A DNA stretch of 64,000 bases from an uncultured Nesterenkonia sp. (GTDB lineage Bacteria; Actinomycetota; Actinomycetes; Actinomycetales; Micrococcaceae): assembly GCA_947494195.1 (NCBI GenBank), contig CANLUC010000003.1:248001-312000 (forward strand). The letters are read 5' to 3'. The translations under genes and the position numbers were made by a program. Shown here in pieces: positions 16,014 to 25,186 of this stretch. Position 1 is the first letter of the stretch, and every line of letters starts with the position of its first letter. The notes under the pieces are model-generated. The model searched no databases, had not been told where the DNA came from, and was given only the letters and a program-made list of their open reading frames with translations.

Positions 16014-17368
16014 CGATCACCGAGATCATCAATCCCGCCACCGAAGAGGTCATCCAGACCGTCGAACGCACGAGCCTGGAAGAGACCGACACGGCGATCG
16101 CCCGCGCCCAGCACGCGTATCAGAGCTGGCGCGCCGTCGCGCCGGCAGATCGGTCTCGCCTGCTGCGTCGCTTCGCCGACGCCGTGGATGCGGATCTGGA
16201 GCACCTCGCAGCTCTGGAAGTCCGAAACTCGGGGCACACCATCGGCAATGCCCGCTGGGAGGCCGGCAACGTCCGAGATGTGCTCACCTACTACTCCGGC
16301 GCGCCCGAACGACTCTCCGGCCGTCAGATCCCCACTCCGGGTGGGGTCAACATGACCTTCCACGAGCCGCTGGGCGTGGTCGGCGTGATTGTGCCGTGGA
16401 ACTTCCCGATGCCCATCGCTGCCTGGGGCTTCGCCCCCGCCCTTGCCGCCGGCAACACGGTGGTGCTCAAACCCGCGGAGATCACCCCGCTGACCGCTCT
16501 GCGCCTGGCAGAGCTGGCCCTGGAAGCCGGAATTCCCGAAGGGGTGTTCACCGTGCTTCCCGGCTCCGGATCGGTGGTTGGTGACCGTCTGGTGACGCAC
16601 CCGGCGGTGCGCAAGATCGTGTTCACCGGGTCCACTGAAGTGGGCAAACGGGTCATGACCGGATGTGCAGATCAGGTCAAGCGCCTCACCCTGGAGCTCG
16701 GTGGCAAGAACTCCAGCATCATCTTCGCCGACTCGGACCTCGAACGAGCCGCGGCGGAGACACCGGGCGGGGCCTTCGACAACGCGGGACAGGACTGCTG
16801 CGCGCGCTCCCGCGTTCTGGTGCAGCGCTCGGTCCTGGACCGGTTCCTGGAACTCCTGGAACCCGCCGTGCAAGGCTTCACCTGCGCAGACCCACAGGAG
16901 GAGGGCACCCAGATGGGGCCGCTCGTCTCCGCCCGGCACCACAGCTCGGTGTCGTCATTCATGGCTCAGGACGCCCCCATCGCCTTCCAAGGCCGCGTCC
17001 CGACGGGCCCCGGCTACTGGTTCCCTCCTACGGTGCTCACGCCCACCACCGATGCGCGGGTGTTCCATGAGGAGATCTTTGGTCCGGTCATCGCCGTGGT
17101 CCCCTTCGAGGACGAGGCGGAGGCCATCCGCCTCGCCAATGACACCGAGTACGGCCTCTCCGGGTCGATCTGGACCCGCGATGTCGGACGTGCGCTGCGC
17201 GTGAGCCGCGGAGTCGAGGCGGGCAATCTCTCGGTGAACACCCACGCCTCCGTGCGCTACTGGACCCCCTTCGGCGGGTTCAAGCAGTCCGGTTTCGGCC
17301 GTGAACTGGGACCAGACGCCCCGGAAGCCTTCACTGAGACCAAGAACGTCTTCCTCTCCAGCACCTGA
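16010..17368 (+). CDS. NAD(P)-dependent aldehyde dehydrogenase (AldC-like)
   Basis: A 452-residue ALDH-superfamily enzyme that would oxidise the aldehyde formed after gamma-glutamylation. Motifs in order are VGVIVPWNFPMPIAAWGFAP (cofactor strand), VLKPAEITPLTALRLAELA, VFTGSTEVGKRVM, LELGGKNSSI (general base Glu, about residue 228), NAGQDCCARSRV (catalytic Cys, about 262) and EEIFGPVIAVVPF. It overlaps the amidase gene by 4 nt. It is shorter than the usual 480-500 residues, mainly between the Cys motif and EEIFGP, where the cap region looks trimmed; all catalytic residues remain. Exact substrate not determinable. Confidence 0.9.
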   Translation: MTITEIINPATEEVIQTVERTSLEETDTAIARAQHAYQSWRAVAPADRSRLLRRFADAVDADLEHLAALEVRNSGHTIGNARWEAGNVRDVLTYYSGAPERLSGRQIPTPGGVNMTFHEPLGVVGVIVPWNFPMPIAAWGFAPALAAGNTVVLKPAEITPLTALRLAELALEAGIPEGVFTVLPGSGSVVGDRLVTHPAVRKIVFTGSTEVGKRVMTGCADQVKRLTLELGGKNSSIIFADSDLERAAAETPGGAFDNAGQDCCARSRVLVQRSVLDRFLELLEPAVQGFTCADPQEEGTQMGPLVSARHHSSVSSFMAQDAPIAFQGRVPTGPGYWFPPTVLTPTTDARVFHEEIFGPVIAVVPFEDEAEAIRLANDTEYGLSGSIWTRDVGRALRVSRGVEAGNLSVNTHASVRYWTPFGGFKQSGFGRELGPDAPEAFTETKNVFLSST

Positions 17369-17382
17369 GCCTAAGGAGTTCC

Positions 17383-18159
17383 ATGGACACCAACGCCCGT
17401 CGCCTGATCGATCGCAGTGCCGTCATCACCGGAGGTGCAAGTGGGATCGGCCTGGCCTCTGCTCGCAGAATGGCCGCGGAAGGAGCCCGCGTCGTCATCG
17501 CCGACATCGACCCGTTCGCTGGAAGACAGGCGGCAGCAGAGATCGGCGGCATGTTCGTGCGCGTGGATGTCACCGATCCCGAGGATGTGGAGAACCTGTA
17601 CGCCGAGACCCACCGCGCCTACGGCAGTGTCGACATCGCCTTCAACAACGCCGGGATCGCACCGGCCGAGGACGCTTCGATCCTGGAGACCGGTCTCGAG
17701 GCATGGCGCAGGGTCCAGGAGGTCAACCTCACCTCGGTCTACCTCTGCTGCAAATATGCCCTGCCCTATATGCAGGAGCAGGGCAAGGGTTCCATCATCA
17801 ACACCGCCTCCTTCGTCGCGGTGATGGGCGCCGCCACCTCGCAGATCTCCTACAGCGCTTCCAAGGGCGGCGTGCTCTCCATGAGCCGAGAACTGGGGGT
17901 GGAGTTCGCCCGGCAGGGAATCCGCGTCAACGCACTCTGCCCCGGCCCGGTGAACACTCCGCTGCTCAAGGAGCTCTTCGCCAAGGACCCGGAGAAGGCG
18001 GCCCGCCGCCTTCTCCATGTGCCGCTGGGACGCTTCGCCGAACCCGAGGAGCTGGCAGCGGCGGTGGCGTTCCTCGCGAGCGACGACTCCTCCTTCATGA
18101 CGGCGTCCACCTTTCTGGTGGACGGCGGAATCTCGGGTGCCTACGTCACGCCGCTATGA
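17383..18159 (+). CDS. Short-chain dehydrogenase/reductase
   Basis: A 258-residue classical SDR. TGGASGIGLASARRM (about residues 12-26) binds NAD(P). NNAGIAP marks strand beta4, INTASFVAVMG supplies the catalytic Ser region, and YSASKGGVLSMSRELGVEFA has the Tyr and Lys. PGPVNTPL and FLVDGGISGAYVTP close the domain. AAGGAG lies 7 nt before ATG 17383, and the ALDH stop is 14 nt upstream, so it is the last gene of the permease-glnA4 operon. It corresponds in position to M. tuberculosis Rv2857c. It probably handles an alcohol or hydroxyacyl intermediate of the amine-degradation route. Confidence 0.9.
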   Translation: MDTNARRLIDRSAVITGGASGIGLASARRMAAEGARVVIADIDPFAGRQAAAEIGGMFVRVDVTDPEDVENLYAETHRAYGSVDIAFNNAGIAPAEDASILETGLEAWRRVQEVNLTSVYLCCKYALPYMQEQGKGSIINTASFVAVMGAATSQISYSASKGGVLSMSRELGVEFARQGIRVNALCPGPVNTPLLKELFAKDPEKAARRLLHVPLGRFAEPEELAAAVAFLASDDSSFMTASTFLVDGGISGAYVTPL

Positions 18160-18249
18160 GTTCCCGAGCACACACCCCAAGGACGCCGAAGCCTCCCGAA
18201 GCACCGCACGTGGCGAAGCGCAATGCACCAAAGTCGCCAGGGGAAAGGT

Positions 18250-18287
18250 TTTACCTTCCTGAAACATCACGGCGCGCCGGGTGAAAC
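18250..18287 (+). promoter_or_regulatory. GlnR-type nitrogen box upstream of amtB
   Basis: The sequence reads TTTAC (18250-18254), six bases, GAAAC (18261-18265), 17 bases, GAAAC (18283-18287). This reproduces the actinobacterial GlnR a1-b1-a2-b2 pattern (gTnAc-n6-GaAAc repeated with a 22-bp period), with a1, b1 and b2 well conserved and a2 (GCGCG) degenerate. The second GAAAC lies about 15 bp before a weak -10-like TAGAGA (18303-18308), so GlnR would act at the -35 region, as expected for an activator of ammonium uptake. Assigned by eye against the published consensus. Confidence 0.65.
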
Positions 18288-18361
18288 ACGAGCCAGGAAC
18301 CATAGAGATCAGCTCGCATCGGTGAGATACACCGGTGACCTGATGTTTCCTGGAGGGACAC

Positions 18362-19642
18362 ATGGAACTTGGTTCACTAGACGTCTGGGTGCTTGTAGCA
18401 AGCGCGCTCGTGCTGCTCATGACACCCGGTCTGGCCTTCTTCTACGGCGGTCTGTCTCAGGCCAAGTCCGCCATCAACATGATGATGATGAGCTTCGCCG
18501 CCATGGGCCTCGTGGCCGTGGTGTGGGCCCTCTGGGGCTCCGCCATCGCAGGCGGCGAATCAGTGGGTGGCCTGTTCGGCAACCCCGCGACGGACCTGGG
18601 TCTCTACACCACGCTCAACGAGGCACCCGAAGGTCTGATCGGCATCGGCTTCGGCGCCACCTTCGCCATCATCACCACGGCGCTGATCTCCGGTGCGATC
18701 GCTGACCGCGCCAAGTTCTCCGCATGGATGGTCTTCGTGCCCATCTGGGTGACCCTGGTCTACTGCCCACTGGCCTTCATGGTCTGGGGCGATGGTGGGC
18801 TCCTCGGTGAGGGCGGCGCCGTGGGCGACGCTGTCGGTGAGGCAGTCGACTATGCCGGTGGCCTCGTGGTCCACATGTGTGCCGGACTTGCAGCCCTCGT
18901 GCTCGCCCTCATCCTGGGCAAGCGCCGCAACTTCACCGAACGCGCCTCACACCGCCCCCACAACACACCGTTCGTGCTGCTGGGTGCCTCGCTCCTCTGG
19001 TTCGGCTGGTTCGGCTTCAACGCCGGCGCCGCTGGCGAAGCTGGCGAAGCCGGTCTGATCTGGGTCAACACCCTGCTGGCCCCCGCGGCAGCACTCGTGG
19101 TCTGGCTGGTCACCCAGCGAGTCCGCGGAGAGAAGCCGACCGCCCTCGGCGCCGCCTCGGGCATCGTCGCCGGCCTCGTCGCCATCACCCCGGCCTGTGC
19201 TCACGTGGATCCGGTGGGTGCCATCATCATCGGTGCCATCTCCGGCTTCGTCTGCTACCTGGCCGTCGGTCTGAAGTACAAGCTCGGCTTCGATGACACG
19301 CTCGACGTCGTCGGTCTCCACTTCGTCGCCGGACTCTGGGGCACAGTGGCGATCGGTCTGCTGGGTCGCGCTGAGCTGATCGACGGAGAGCGCTCGGGCC
19401 TCTTCTACGGCGGCGGTCTCGGACTCATGGGATCGCAGATCGTGGCGGTCCTGGTGACCCTGGTCTTCACCGTGGTGATGACCGCGATTATCGCCTACGC
19501 CATCCACGCCACCATCGGGTTCCGCGTCACCTCCGACGTCGAGACCATGGGCATCGACCGCTCCGAGCACGACGAAGATGCCTACATCTTCGAGACGGAG
19601 AGCAGCAGCCGCAAGACCACCGCGGGAGCACCCCCGGAGTAG
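18362..19642 (+). CDS. amtB: Ammonium transporter
   Basis: A 426-residue Amt/Mep/Rh channel with 11 predicted helices. MTPGLAFFYGGLSQAKSAIN is the TM1 signature; the first pore histidine lies in YAGGLVVHMCAGLAALVLAL and the second in VVGLHFVAGLWGTVAIGL. No N-terminal signal extension is obvious. ATG 18362 follows GGAGGG. A GlnR-type box precedes it and a strong terminator follows. The usual downstream partners glnK and glnD are absent here: the next gene is a convergent MFS exporter. The C-terminal tail (ESSSRKTTAGAPPE) is polar and disordered. Confidence 0.97.
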   Translation: MELGSLDVWVLVASALVLLMTPGLAFFYGGLSQAKSAINMMMMSFAAMGLVAVVWALWGSAIAGGESVGGLFGNPATDLGLYTTLNEAPEGLIGIGFGATFAIITTALISGAIADRAKFSAWMVFVPIWVTLVYCPLAFMVWGDGGLLGEGGAVGDAVGEAVDYAGGLVVHMCAGLAALVLALILGKRRNFTERASHRPHNTPFVLLGASLLWFGWFGFNAGAAGEAGEAGLIWVNTLLAPAAALVVWLVTQRVRGEKPTALGAASGIVAGLVAITPACAHVDPVGAIIIGAISGFVCYLAVGLKYKLGFDDTLDVVGLHFVAGLWGTVAIGLLGRAELIDGERSGLFYGGGLGLMGSQIVAVLVTLVFTVVMTAIIAYAIHATIGFRVTSDVETMGIDRSEHDEDAYIFETESSSRKTTAGAPPE

Positions 19643-19685
19643 TCGGCTTCGCGCAGACTCCTCCAGGGCTTTGCCCCTGCTGAGC

Positions 19686-19733
19686 AAGAGGGCCGGCCCG
19701 GTGAGCACAGTGCTCACCGGGCCGGCCCTCTTT
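19686..19733. terminator. Bidirectional intrinsic terminator between amtB and the MFS gene
   Basis: A 23-bp perfect stem (left arm 19686-19708 beginning AAGAGGGCCGGCCCGG, right arm 19710-19732) closes a tiny central loop. A on the 5' side and TTT on the 3' side give short U-tracts in both directions. It sits between the convergent stops at 19642 and 19744. Confidence 0.88.
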
Positions 19734-19743
19734 GCGTGCCGCC

Positions 19744-20958
19744 TCAGGGCTGCGGCGCGGGCTCCAGCGTCTCGGGAGCCCTGGTCCAGGCCAGCGCACC
19801 GACCATCAGAATGAGCCCGGTGACTCCGAAGGCCCACGAGTACCCCAGCTGGTCCACCAGGAAACCTGCCAGCAGCGGACCGATGATCGACCCCAGATCC
19901 TGGGTCATCTGGAAGGTCGAGACGACAGAACCGCCGTTGCGTCCGGAACCGACGATGTCGGCGATGGCGGCCTGCTGCGCCGGGTTCATCAGGCCGGTCC
20001 CCGCCCCGGCGATGACGCTGAGCACGAGCAGCCACAGCGGACTCGGTGCCAGCCCGAGCACACCGGTGGCCACCGCGGAGATCATGAGGCCGATGATGAT
20101 GGGACGCCGTCGTCCGAACCGATCCGAACGGCGGGAGAACAGCAGCACCGCTCCGACGTTGCCCGCGGCGAACGTGGCCAGCGCAACGCCCGCGAGCTGG
20201 CTGGAGTCGAGCACCCAGCCGGATCCGACGAAGGCCGAGGCGGCGAAGAGCGGCACCACAGAGTTCCGCAGCCCGAATGTCGCCCATCCATTGGCGAATC
20301 CAGCGGTCAGGGCCGCACGGTAGCCGCGATGCTGCCAGGCCTCGGCAAGTGTGGCCTTCTCTCGATCCTCCTTACGGCCACGATCTTCCAGGCGTGACTG
20401 ACGCAGCATGACGAAGACGATCGCCGCAGCGACGACCAGCGCGCCACCGTAGACCAGGAAGGGAACGCGCTGACCGAAGACCAGCAGACCCGACCCGACG
20501 AGCGGTCCGGCGACGCTGCCGATGAGAAACGCTGAGGCGTAGGCCCCGGAGACTCTGCCGCGGATCGTCGGCGGGGACTTCCGGGCGAGGAAGGTCATCG
20601 CCGAGACGGTGAAGAAGGTTGAGCCGATGCCGCCGAGCGCACGGAAGATCAGTAGAAGTTCGAAGCTGGGAGCGAAGGCTGTCGCGATCATCGAGGCGGC
20701 GACGATCAGCAGACCGATGACATAGACCGGGGTCTCCCCCAGCCACTGGGTGAGTCTGCCGGAGGCCGGAGCAAAGAGAAGTCGGAAGAGACCGAAGGCC
20801 GAGACCACGGCGGAGACAGCCATGGCCGAGACTCCGAAGTCGGAGGCGTACTGCGGCAGGATGGGAGCCACGATTCCGAACCCGATGGCGATGACGAACG
20901 CCGAGACGATCATGACCTTCAGCTCGGAAGGAATCGGAATCTTCGTCTCACGCGTCAT
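19744..20958 (-). CDS. Major facilitator superfamily transporter
   Basis: A 404-residue, 12-helix MFS protein of the drug:H+ antiporter (DHA1) type. Visible MFS signatures are the TM2-TM3 loop as GRLTQWLGETPVYVIG (degenerate motif A) and RGRVSGAYASAFLIGSVAG (motif C-like glycines). A second, inter-domain copy is SRRSDRFGRRRPIIIGL. AGGAGTGGCTGC precedes ATG 20958. It is monocistronic, convergent with amtB and divergent from the DUF1801 gene. Substrate unknown. Confidence 0.9.
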   Translation of the reverse strand: MTRETKIPIPSELKVMIVSAFVIAIGFGIVAPILPQYASDFGVSAMAVSAVVSAFGLFRLLFAPASGRLTQWLGETPVYVIGLLIVAASMIATAFAPSFELLLIFRALGGIGSTFFTVSAMTFLARKSPPTIRGRVSGAYASAFLIGSVAGPLVGSGLLVFGQRVPFLVYGGALVVAAAIVFVMLRQSRLEDRGRKEDREKATLAEAWQHRGYRAALTAGFANGWATFGLRNSVVPLFAASAFVGSGWVLDSSQLAGVALATFAAGNVGAVLLFSRRSDRFGRRRPIIIGLMISAVATGVLGLAPSPLWLLVLSVIAGAGTGLMNPAQQAAIADIVGSGRNGGSVVSTFQMTQDLGSIIGPLLAGFLVDQLGYSWAFGVTGLILMVGALAWTRAPETLEPAPQP

Positions 20959-21137
20959 GCAGCCACTCCTGTGTTCAACCCATCATTGATCCTTGTTGCT
21001 CAACCCAACCAAACCCCGTGGCATTCCCGACGCCTCCGCACTGCCCGTTCTCACGTCCAGCTGGCCATAATGGATGAGGATCGAAAGGACGACCTCATGG
21101 AACCTACAGGTGGAAGCGCTGAAGAGCTTATGGGTCG

Positions 21138-21533
21138 GTGACGCCCCGCGCCCGACAGGAAGACGCCCGGACGATGCTGACACTGATGCGGCGCGCCACC
21201 GGCGAAGAGCCTGCGCTATGGGGACGCATCATCGGCTTCGGGGCCTACCACTACCGCTATGACTCGGGCCGCGAGGGCGACGCACCGGCGGCGGCCTATG
21301 CAGCGCGGCGACAGGCGACGACGGTCTATCTGCCGGACGGGATCGGCGCCCATGCCGAGGCCCTCACCACACTCGGGGCGCACAGCACCGGGGTGGGCTG
21401 CCTCTATATTCCGCGGTTGGACCAGGTGGATCTGGCGGTGCTGGAGCAGATCATCGCGTCCTCGTTTCGAACGGTCACGGCAGGCACCTTTGGGCACCGG
21501 GCCCGCGAGGGCGGTTCAGCTACGGCGTCGTGA
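21138..21533 (+). CDS. DUF1801 domain protein, probably 5'-frameshifted
   Basis: A 131-residue frame carrying the DUF1801 (YdhG-like) core: TLMRRATGEEPALWG, GFGAYHYRYDSGREGD and LGAHSTGVGCLYIPRLDQVD. The natural N-terminus seems to lie in another frame: ATG 21070 encodes about 23 residues ending TGGSAEELMGR before a TGA at 21139-21141, and joining that to VTPRARQEDA in this frame restores the usual family start. One missing G in the run before 21138 would explain it. Otherwise GTG 21138 overlaps the short upstream frame (GTGA) and could be coupled. The 3' end overlaps smc by 14 bp on the opposite strand. Function of the family is unknown. Confidence 0.7.
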   Translation: MTPRARQEDARTMLTLMRRATGEEPALWGRIIGFGAYHYRYDSGREGDAPAAAYAARRQATTVYLPDGIGAHAEALTTLGAHSTGVGCLYIPRLDQVDLAVLEQIIASSFRTVTAGTFGHRAREGGSATAS

Positions 21534-24500
21534 GCTGATCTGCGGCGCCCAGTCGCTGTGACACCACGCGGGTCGACCCGTCCTGGCGCATGGAGACCCC
21601 GTAGAGGGCGTCGGCGATCTCCATGGTCCGTTTCTGGTGGGTGATGATGATGAGCTGAGAAGACTCCCGGAGCTCCTCGAAGATCACCAGGAGCCGGGAC
21701 AGGTTGGTGTCATCCAACGCGGCCTCCACCTCGTCCATCACGTAGAACGGGCTCGGACGAGCCTTGAAGATCGCCACCAGCAGCGCCACGGCAGTCAGTG
21801 ACCGTTCTCCGCCCGAGAGCAGCGAGAGCCGACGGATCCGCTTGCCGGGAGGCCGGGCCTGGACCTCGATTCCGGTATTGAGCATGTCCTCGGGATTGGT
21901 GAGCTCCAACCTGCCCTCACCGCCTGGGAAGAGGCGTCCGAACACGCGCTCGAACTGGGCCTTCGTGTCCAGCCAGGCTTCGGTGAAGACCTTCTCCACG
22001 GTGGCATCGACATCCGCGATGATGTCCATCAGATCCTGGCGCGACTTCATCAGGTCGGCCAGCTGCTCCTGCAGGTAGCTGTGCCGCTCCTCCAACGCTG
22101 AATGCTCCTCGAGCGCCAAGGGATTGACCTTGCCCAGCGCCTTGAGGTCACGCCGCGCCTGCGCCAGTCGCTTCTCCTGCTCCTCGCGCTGGAAGGCGCG
22201 AGCGGGCTCGGGCTCGTGATGGTCTGACCCCGTGTGCTCGGATTCTGCGGTGCTGGATTCTGCGGTGTGGGACGCGGCGGCAGTGGAGCCGGCGGCGGTG
22301 GAGGCCGCGGTGTCATACACCGGTTGATCAGGCCCGTAGTGCTCGATGAGGTATTCCGGGGTCAGGCTGAGCTCCTCGAGCCCACGCGCCTCGGCGGCCT
22401 CCAGGCTCAGTCGCAGCTCGGTGCGCCTGAGCTCGGCCTGGTGGAGCTTCGCCGTGACGGCCTCAAGCTCCTGTGCCTCCTGCCGTCGGGAGGACTGCAG
22501 CTCACGGGCATGCTGCACCGTCTGCTGCGCGGCGGCATCCACCGCAGCACGGCTGGCCTGGGCCCGCTGTCGCAGCTGCTCCAGAGCTTCTACGGCGCGG
22601 GTCGCTTCTGCGTGGATGGATTCGGCCTCGTCCGCGCGCTGACTGCGCAGCTGGGCGATCCGTTGCGCCTCCTGAAGCCTTGCGTCCTCCGCTGCGGCGG
22701 ACCGGCGCAGCGCGGAGGCGCGCTCGAGCATCTGCTTGTGCTGCTCCTCGGCGGCACGCAGCTCCAGCCGAGCATCGACCTCCTCGCGTCGCTGCGTTGA
22801 CGCCCTCTCTGCGCGCCGATCACGCTCCGCAGTGGAGGGATCCTCGTCGATGTCTTCGCTCTGGGCCGCCGTGAGCCTGGCATCGGCTTCCTGCCACTGC
22901 TGCTGAGCCTCCGCCTCGGCCTGCTCGGCTGCCTGGATCTCCTGTTCGGAAGCCTCGATGCGCTCGGCACTGCGCTGAAGCTCGGCGTTGAGCCGACCCA
23001 GCTGCTCGGTCGTCGCGTGAAGCTCGGCGTCATTTGCATGCAGCGCCTGCAGGGTCTCCTCGACCTTGAGTTCGGCGGCGCTGACCTCGGACTCCTCTTC
23101 AGCTGCCAGCGCCGCACGGCGCTGGAGCTCCGCCTCGCTCGCCTCCAGGGTCGCGGTGAGCTCGTTGATCTGCGCCGTGATGGCGACATCGGAGTTCTCC
23201 AGGGCGGTGCCGCCGATCCGCTCCCCGGCGCGCAGCACGATGCCGGAGGCCGTGACCACCGTGATGACCTGCTCCATCTCCAGGAGATTCTCGGCCAGCG
23301 ACTCCTCCGTGCAGAGGACGACGCCGTCCAAGACCGCAGTCACCGAGGCCGACAGCTCGGCCGACACGTTCACCGCCTCGCTCGCCCAGACGGCACCCTC
23401 GGGCAGCACGACTGTGGCGCCCCGCGCGTCGGAGGGAACGGTCTGAGGCGGGCCCTCGGGGGCAGGGTGGGGGTACACCAGATGGGCTCGGCCGGCCTGC
23501 TGCGCCGCCAACCAGCTCAGCGCCTCGGTGGCAGCCTCGGCGTCTCGGGTGATCAGTGCCGAATCGAGGCTTCCCAGGCAGGCGGCCACGGCTGTCTCCC
23601 AGCCGCGCGTGATGCTCAGGCGCTCGGCGAGTGGGGCGTCGATGATCTCGGGGCATTCCCGGGTCAGCGCAGCGGCGCCGTCGCGCGGAGTTCGTGCGGC
23701 GGAGAGGCCGGAGAGGCGCGCCCGGTACTCGCTGATGGTCCCCTTCAGCCGCTGCTGCGCGCTGAGTTGGTCGTCATAACCTGCGCGCAGGGTGGCGAGC
23801 CGCTGATGTGCGGCCTCGTAGGCGGCGTCGAGGTCTTCCTCCCCCGTCTCGACACCGACTATCCGCTGTTCGAGCTCCGCAAACTCCGCGCCGGCTCGCT
23901 GCTGCGCCGCTCGAGCGGCGTCGCGCTGCTCCTGGGCACGCTGGCGGCGGCCCTGCCCCGACTCGATGCGCCCCTGAGCGGTCTCCACGCGACCACGCAG
24001 AGTGGCGAGACCTGCGCGACGGTCGGCCACCGCGCGGAGCTGCTCGGTCACGCGTGTTTCCTCGGCCCTGAGCTCGTCCTCCGCGGCGGCACGCGCCAGC
24101 GAGGTCTGCTCGAGGCGTTCACGGGCGGCACCGACCTCGCGCTCCAGTTCGGCCGCCTGGTCGGTGACGCTCTGGGCCTGGGTGCGCAGCTGCTCGGGAT
24201 CTCGACCGCTCGGGGGCACCGAGGCTGCAGTGCGGAGGCTCCGGGCGCGCTCCTGCGCCAGCGATCCCATGGAACGCAGCCGTTCCTGCACCTGCTCGAG
24301 CCGGTGGTGTCCGGCGAGCAGCTTCTCACTGTGCTGCCGCTCGGAGCTTGCGCGCTGTTCGAGCTCGGCCAGCTCGGCGTCCTTCTCGGCGAGGATCACT
24401 CGCAGCTGCTCGGCGCGATCGCGGTCCTGGTGCTCACCCTGGGTGGACTCCTGCAGCGCGGTGGCCGCCTGGACAAGGTCATCGGCGATCAGCCGGGAGA

Positions 24501-25176
24501 GCGAGTCGCGCAGGTCATGCTGGATCTGCTGGGCTCGGCGCGCCACCCTCGCCTGTCGGCCCAGCGGGGCGAGCTGGCGGGAGATCTCCCCGATCAGGTC
24601 CTCCAGGCGGGAGAGGTTCGTGCCCATCGATTCGAGCTTGCGCACGCTGCGTTCGCGCCTGCGCCGGTGTTTGAGGACCCCGGCGGCTTCTTCGATGAAC
24701 CCGCGGCGCTGTTCCGGGGTGGCCTGCAGGATCTGGTCCAGCTGACCCTGGCCCACGATCACATGCATCTCGCGGCCCAGCCCGGAGTCGGAGAGCAGCT
24801 CCTGGATGTCGAGGAGGCGGCACTTCGCGCCGTTGATCGTGTAGTCGCTGCCCCCGGCGCGGAACATCGTCCGGGAGATGGTGACCTCGGAGTACTCGAT
24901 CGGCAGCGCGCCGTCGGAGTTGTCGATGGTCAGCGACACCGAGGCGCGGCCCAGCGGCTGCCGCTCGGTGGTGCCGGCGAAGATGACATCTTCCATGGTG
25001 CCGCCGCGCAGCGATTTCGCACCCTGCTCCCCCATGACCCAGGCCAGCGCGTCGACCACGTTGGACTTGCCCGACCCGTTGGGACCGACGACGGCGGTGA
25101 CTCCGGGTTCGAACTCGAAGGTGGTGGCTGAGGCGAAGGACTTGAACCCGCGGACGGTGAGGGTCTTCAGGTGCAC
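21520..25176 (-). CDS. smc: Chromosome segregation protein SMC
   Basis: A 1218-residue condensin ATPase. The N-terminal head has GFKSFASATTF and the Walker A motif VVGPNGSGKSNVVDAL (about residues 29-44). Long coiled coils flank a hinge at about 500-670. The C-terminal head has LSLLSGGERSLTAVALL (signature, about 1120) and YVMDEVEAALDDTNL (Walker B, about 1147). GTG 25176 is preferred: it starts at VHLKTLTVRGFKSFA as in other SMC proteins, 10 nt after the wecB stop. Unusual: a low-complexity Ala/Ser/Thr/Glu/His insert at about residues 948-990, where the C-terminal coil returns to the head. scpA/scpB are not in the window. Confidence 0.97.
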   Translation of the reverse strand: MHLKTLTVRGFKSFASATTFEFEPGVTAVVGPNGSGKSNVVDALAWVMGEQGAKSLRGGTMEDVIFAGTTERQPLGRASVSLTIDNSDGALPIEYSEVTISRTMFRAGGSDYTINGAKCRLLDIQELLSDSGLGREMHVIVGQGQLDQILQATPEQRRGFIEEAAGVLKHRRRRERSVRKLESMGTNLSRLEDLIGEISRQLAPLGRQARVARRAQQIQHDLRDSLSRLIADDLVQAATALQESTQGEHQDRDRAEQLRVILAEKDAELAELEQRASSERQHSEKLLAGHHRLEQVQERLRSMGSLAQERARSLRTAASVPPSGRDPEQLRTQAQSVTDQAAELEREVGAARERLEQTSLARAAAEDELRAEETRVTEQLRAVADRRAGLATLRGRVETAQGRIESGQGRRQRAQEQRDAARAAQQRAGAEFAELEQRIVGVETGEEDLDAAYEAAHQRLATLRAGYDDQLSAQQRLKGTISEYRARLSGLSAARTPRDGAAALTRECPEIIDAPLAERLSITRGWETAVAACLGSLDSALITRDAEAATEALSWLAAQQAGRAHLVYPHPAPEGPPQTVPSDARGATVVLPEGAVWASEAVNVSAELSASVTAVLDGVVLCTEESLAENLLEMEQVITVVTASGIVLRAGERIGGTALENSDVAITAQINELTATLEASEAELQRRAALAAEEESEVSAAELKVEETLQALHANDAELHATTEQLGRLNAELQRSAERIEASEQEIQAAEQAEAEAQQQWQEADARLTAAQSEDIDEDPSTAERDRRAERASTQRREEVDARLELRAAEEQHKQMLERASALRRSAAAEDARLQEAQRIAQLRSQRADEAESIHAEATRAVEALEQLRQRAQASRAAVDAAAQQTVQHARELQSSRRQEAQELEAVTAKLHQAELRRTELRLSLEAAEARGLEELSLTPEYLIEHYGPDQPVYDTAASTAAGSTAAASHTAESSTAESEHTGSDHHEPEPARAFQREEQEKRLAQARRDLKALGKVNPLALEEHSALEERHSYLQEQLADLMKSRQDLMDIIADVDATVEKVFTEAWLDTKAQFERVFGRLFPGGEGRLELTNPEDMLNTGIEVQARPPGKRIRRLSLLSGGERSLTAVALLVAIFKARPSPFYVMDEVEAALDDTNLSRLLVIFEELRESSQLIIITHQKRTMEIADALYGVSMRQDGSTRVVSQRLGAADQLTTP

Positions 25177-25186
25177 GGCGGCTGGC

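Noticed and set aside
23017-25131. 704-codon frame opposite smc
   Set aside because: Leu/Gly/Arg-rich shadow of the SMC coiled coil; SMC head motifs are intact on the minus strand.
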